From Candidatus Elarobacter sp. (GTDB lineage: Bacteria > Vulcanimicrobiota > Vulcanimicrobiia > Vulcanimicrobiales > Vulcanimicrobiaceae): a stretch of 6,746 nt of DNA. The position numbers were made by a program, and so were the translations under genes. Positions 5,493 through 6,746 of this stretch are shown here, piece after piece; position 1 is the stretch's first letter, and each line of letters starts with the position of its first letter. The stretch lies in NCBI GenBank assembly GCA_030150085.1, contig JASLGJ010000136.1:1-6746 (forward strand), given 5' to 3'. Under the pieces are notes generated by a model. It did no database searches, was not told where the DNA came from, and worked only from the letters and a program-made list of their open reading frames with translations.

Positions 5493-5596
5493 GCTGTCGG
5501 TGGCCTCTTGCGAGCCACGCTCGCCTACACCCGGGGGGCCGCCGACAGCTCGAATCACCGAAAAGGCCATCGTGTGTACGATGGTTTTTAGTTTTT
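5493..5596 (+). ncRNA. Candidate structured small RNA ending in an intrinsic terminator
   Basis: The + strand sequence folds into a 13-bp stem (5493-5505 with 5537-5549). Twelve pairs are Watson-Crick and one is U5501-G5541. The same pair on the - strand would be an A-C mismatch, so the fold favours + strand transcription. Inside lies a smaller hairpin (GCGAGC 5510-5515 with GCTCGC 5519-5524). Seventeen bases after the large stem comes a perfect terminator hairpin with a long T-run in the same direction, and no + strand gene exists to need it. The 5' end is not defined: the only upstream -10-like word is TACGCT at 5443-5448, with no good -35, so the RNA could begin near 5455 and be about 140 bases long. 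It does not look like 6S RNA, the signal-recognition RNA, tmRNA or RNase P RNA. It could instead be a GC-driven coincidence beside a terminator serving the channel gene. Confidence 0.4.
5567..5596 (+). terminator. Intrinsic terminator, strong on + strand, weaker on - strand
   Basis: CCATCGT (5567-5573) pairs perfectly with ACGATGG (5578-5584) around a GTGT loop, followed by TTTTTAGTTTTT on the + strand. AAAA at 5561-5564 lies before the stem, so on the - strand the hairpin is followed by CCTTTT. It could therefore also end the ion-channel message, whose stop is only a few bases away, but the T-run is much better on the + strand. Confidence 0.8.
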
Positions 5597-5601
5597 AAGA
5601 G

Positions 5602-6699
5602 CTACCGGATCTGACCTTCGCGCGGCGTGCCGACGTTGACGTGCAGGCGCACCCGCGAGCGGTCGCCGATCCAGCGCGCGGGCGGGATGCGCCACCAGCG
5701 CGCCATCGCGTCGAGCGGCACGGCGTAGCCGGCGCGCTTGGCGGCGAAATCGGGCCAGGCGTCCTCGAGCGGGCGCAGCGGGATGCCCAGCTCGCGCATC
5801 GTGCGGTAGGCGACCGCGAACTCGTCGTACTCGACCCCCGCCGCGTCGGCCTCGGGCAGGCGGAAGAAGTTCGAGAAGTCGCGCACCAGGTGGGTCCCGG
5901 CCTTGAGGGTGAGGGTGGCCTGGCCGCGGTGGTCCAGCTCGACCGTGGTCACCAGCAGGGTCGCCGCGTCGAGCAGCGCGCCCAGCGTGCCGACCCACGA
6001 CTCGTCGTCGTGGCTGGAGCGGAAGTAGGTCAGCACCGGGTAGGCCAGGTGGGTCTCGAGCACCTCGCTGATCCACTGCTGCGACTCGCGCAGGATCGGC
6101 CCGATGTCGGGCACCAGGCCCAGCTTGGCGTGGCGGATCACGAACTCCAGGCCGCTGGGCGGCGCGCCGGTCCGCTCGGAGATCGTCACCACGAAGGCCT
6201 CGCGCTTCTGGAACGCGCCGAAGGTCTGGAACAGGAAGGTCGTCACGACCGCCACCACGCCCAGCCCGCTGGCGGCGGCGAAGATCGCGATGAAGCGGTC
6301 GATCCCCCAGACCGGCACGACCTCGCCGTAGCCGATCGTGGTCAGCGTCGCGCCCGCGAAGTAGACCGCACCGCCCAGGGTGGGGTGCGGGCGCAGCCCG
6401 TCGCCCAGGGCCCAGAACAGCAGCCCGTAGCCGGCGATCAGCAAGCCGACCCAGGTCGCCAGGAACGCGGTCAGCAGGAAGGGCGCGAACATCGCCAGGG
6501 TGTCCTCGCGCTTCTCGGCGTCGCCGATCCGCAGGCAGCCCTCGCGCCAGTGGCGCCAGCCGTTGCGCGCGAGGAGGGCGCTGGGCCGGTAGCGCCAGCC
6601 GACCGAGCGCGGGACGACCACCGACTGGAACACGTCGGCCAGGGTGACGGCGACGAGGCCGAGGCCGACCAGCCCGGCGAGAACCTGGAACGCCAGCAT
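5602..6699 (-). CDS. Potassium channel-like membrane protein (two-TM/pore ion channel domain) with unassigned C-terminal domain
   Basis: 365 residues from ATG 6699. A TTG three codons upstream is possible, and an in-frame TAG at 6739-6741 limits the extension. There are three hydrophobic segments, about residues 2-22, 70-97 and 134-158. Between the last two is a pore helix and the K+ filter T-T-I-G-Y-G at 120-125, followed by E-V-V-P-V, the classic layout of the ion channel 2 family. The first segment is extra to the minimal TM-pore-TM unit and is separated by a basic loop (R-Y-R-P..W-R-H-W-R-E). The last 200 or so residues are soluble, helix-rich, and contain no visible Rossmann glycine motif of an RCK/TrkA-N domain and no cyclic-nucleotide-binding signature. 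It probably forms a tetrameric K+ channel in the inner membrane, with an unidentified cytoplasmic sensor. No regulatory gene is clearly coupled; an intrinsic terminator follows its stop. Confidence 0.85.
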   Translation of the reverse strand: MLAFQVLAGLVGLGLVAVTLADVFQSVVVPRSVGWRYRPSALLARNGWRHWREGCLRIGDAEKREDTLAMFAPFLLTAFLATWVGLLIAGYGLLFWALGDGLRPHPTLGGAVYFAGATLTTIGYGEVVPVWGIDRFIAIFAAASGLGVVAVVTTFLFQTFGAFQKREAFVVTISERTGAPPSGLEFVIRHAKLGLVPDIGPILRESQQWISEVLETHLAYPVLTYFRSSHDDESWVGTLGALLDAATLLVTTVELDHRGQATLTLKAGTHLVRDFSNFFRLPEADAAGVEYDEFAVAYRTMRELGIPLRPLEDAWPDFAAKRAGYAVPLDAMARWWRIPPARWIGDRSRVRLHVNVGTPREGQIR

Positions 6700-6746
6700 G
6701 CGCGCCAAGACCCCGCGCGGGCGCCCGGAGTTCGCCCGCTACAGGC

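Larger units (their letters stand above)
5298..5601. other. Intergenic region of about 300 bases: contents
   Basis: Between the small peptide gene and the ion-channel gene I find the peptide's ribosome binding site and promoter candidates (5303-5385), a GC-rich imperfect hairpin at about 5389-5418 without a T-run, a featureless stretch to about 5490, and then the structured RNA candidate with its terminator (5493-5596). No tRNA, CRISPR or insertion-sequence end is visible. Short frames here lack ribosome binding sites. Confidence 0.6.

Noticed and set aside
5430..5591. 53-codon + strand frame ending inside the terminator T-run
   Set aside because: No ribosome binding site, its stop falls in the terminator's T-run, and it runs through both arms of the 13-bp stem; better explained as structured RNA.
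1..6746. CRISPR array, tRNA, rRNA, insertion sequence or prophage end
   Set aside because: No regularly spaced repeats, no cloverleaf-like or rRNA-like sequence, and no transposase or integrase motifs in any frame.

Overview
This is a very GC-rich bacterial window with strong G/C third-position bias. It carries eight protein-coding genes (one partial), one gene too short for routine gene callers and, probably, one structured small RNA. There is no rRNA, tRNA, CRISPR array or insertion sequence. Signal peptides ending in AxA or a lipobox point to a cell with a standard export system. A LuxR-type regulator built from helical repeats, together with the base composition, would fit an uncultured soil lineage such as Eremiobacterota (WPS-2). 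That assignment is an inference from style, not from a marker gene.

Left part, + strand (1-1778): the window opens in the C-terminus of what looks like a periplasmic substrate-binding protein of the BtuF/FepB type. The ribosome-associated GTPase HflX follows, then a small DUF1801-type protein whose start is fixed by a good Shine-Dalgarno sequence. Facing them, on the - strand, is a short secreted protein of unknown function (1816-2247).

Middle (2248-3465): a divergent promoter region leads into a lipoprotein trypsin-like serine protease with a full His/Asp/Ser triad. Its -35/-10 pair sits so close to the ATG that the mRNA may be leaderless. Its stop overlaps the start of a 107-residue acidic protein (ATGA). 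That gene in turn ends tail-to-tail with a LuxR-family regulator through a shared CTAG.

Right part, - strand (3462-6699): the LuxR-type regulator has a long helical-repeat N-terminal part and a C-terminal GerE helix-turn-helix. Upstream of it lies an approximately 600-base stretch that looks empty at first sight but is organised. It holds a 49-codon gene for a small membrane peptide, with its own promoter candidates, a strong ribosome binding site and a 10-bp terminator hairpin. Next to it, pointing the other way, a strongly paired RNA candidate ends in a perfect + strand intrinsic terminator. Beyond that is a potassium-channel-like protein with a TTIGYG selectivity filter and an unassigned C-terminal domain.

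The most interesting area is 5066-5596: a divergent small-peptide/structured-RNA pair next to a transcription factor. The layout resembles known type I toxin-antitoxin loci, but I found no long complementarity between the two RNAs, so that reading stays a hypothesis.
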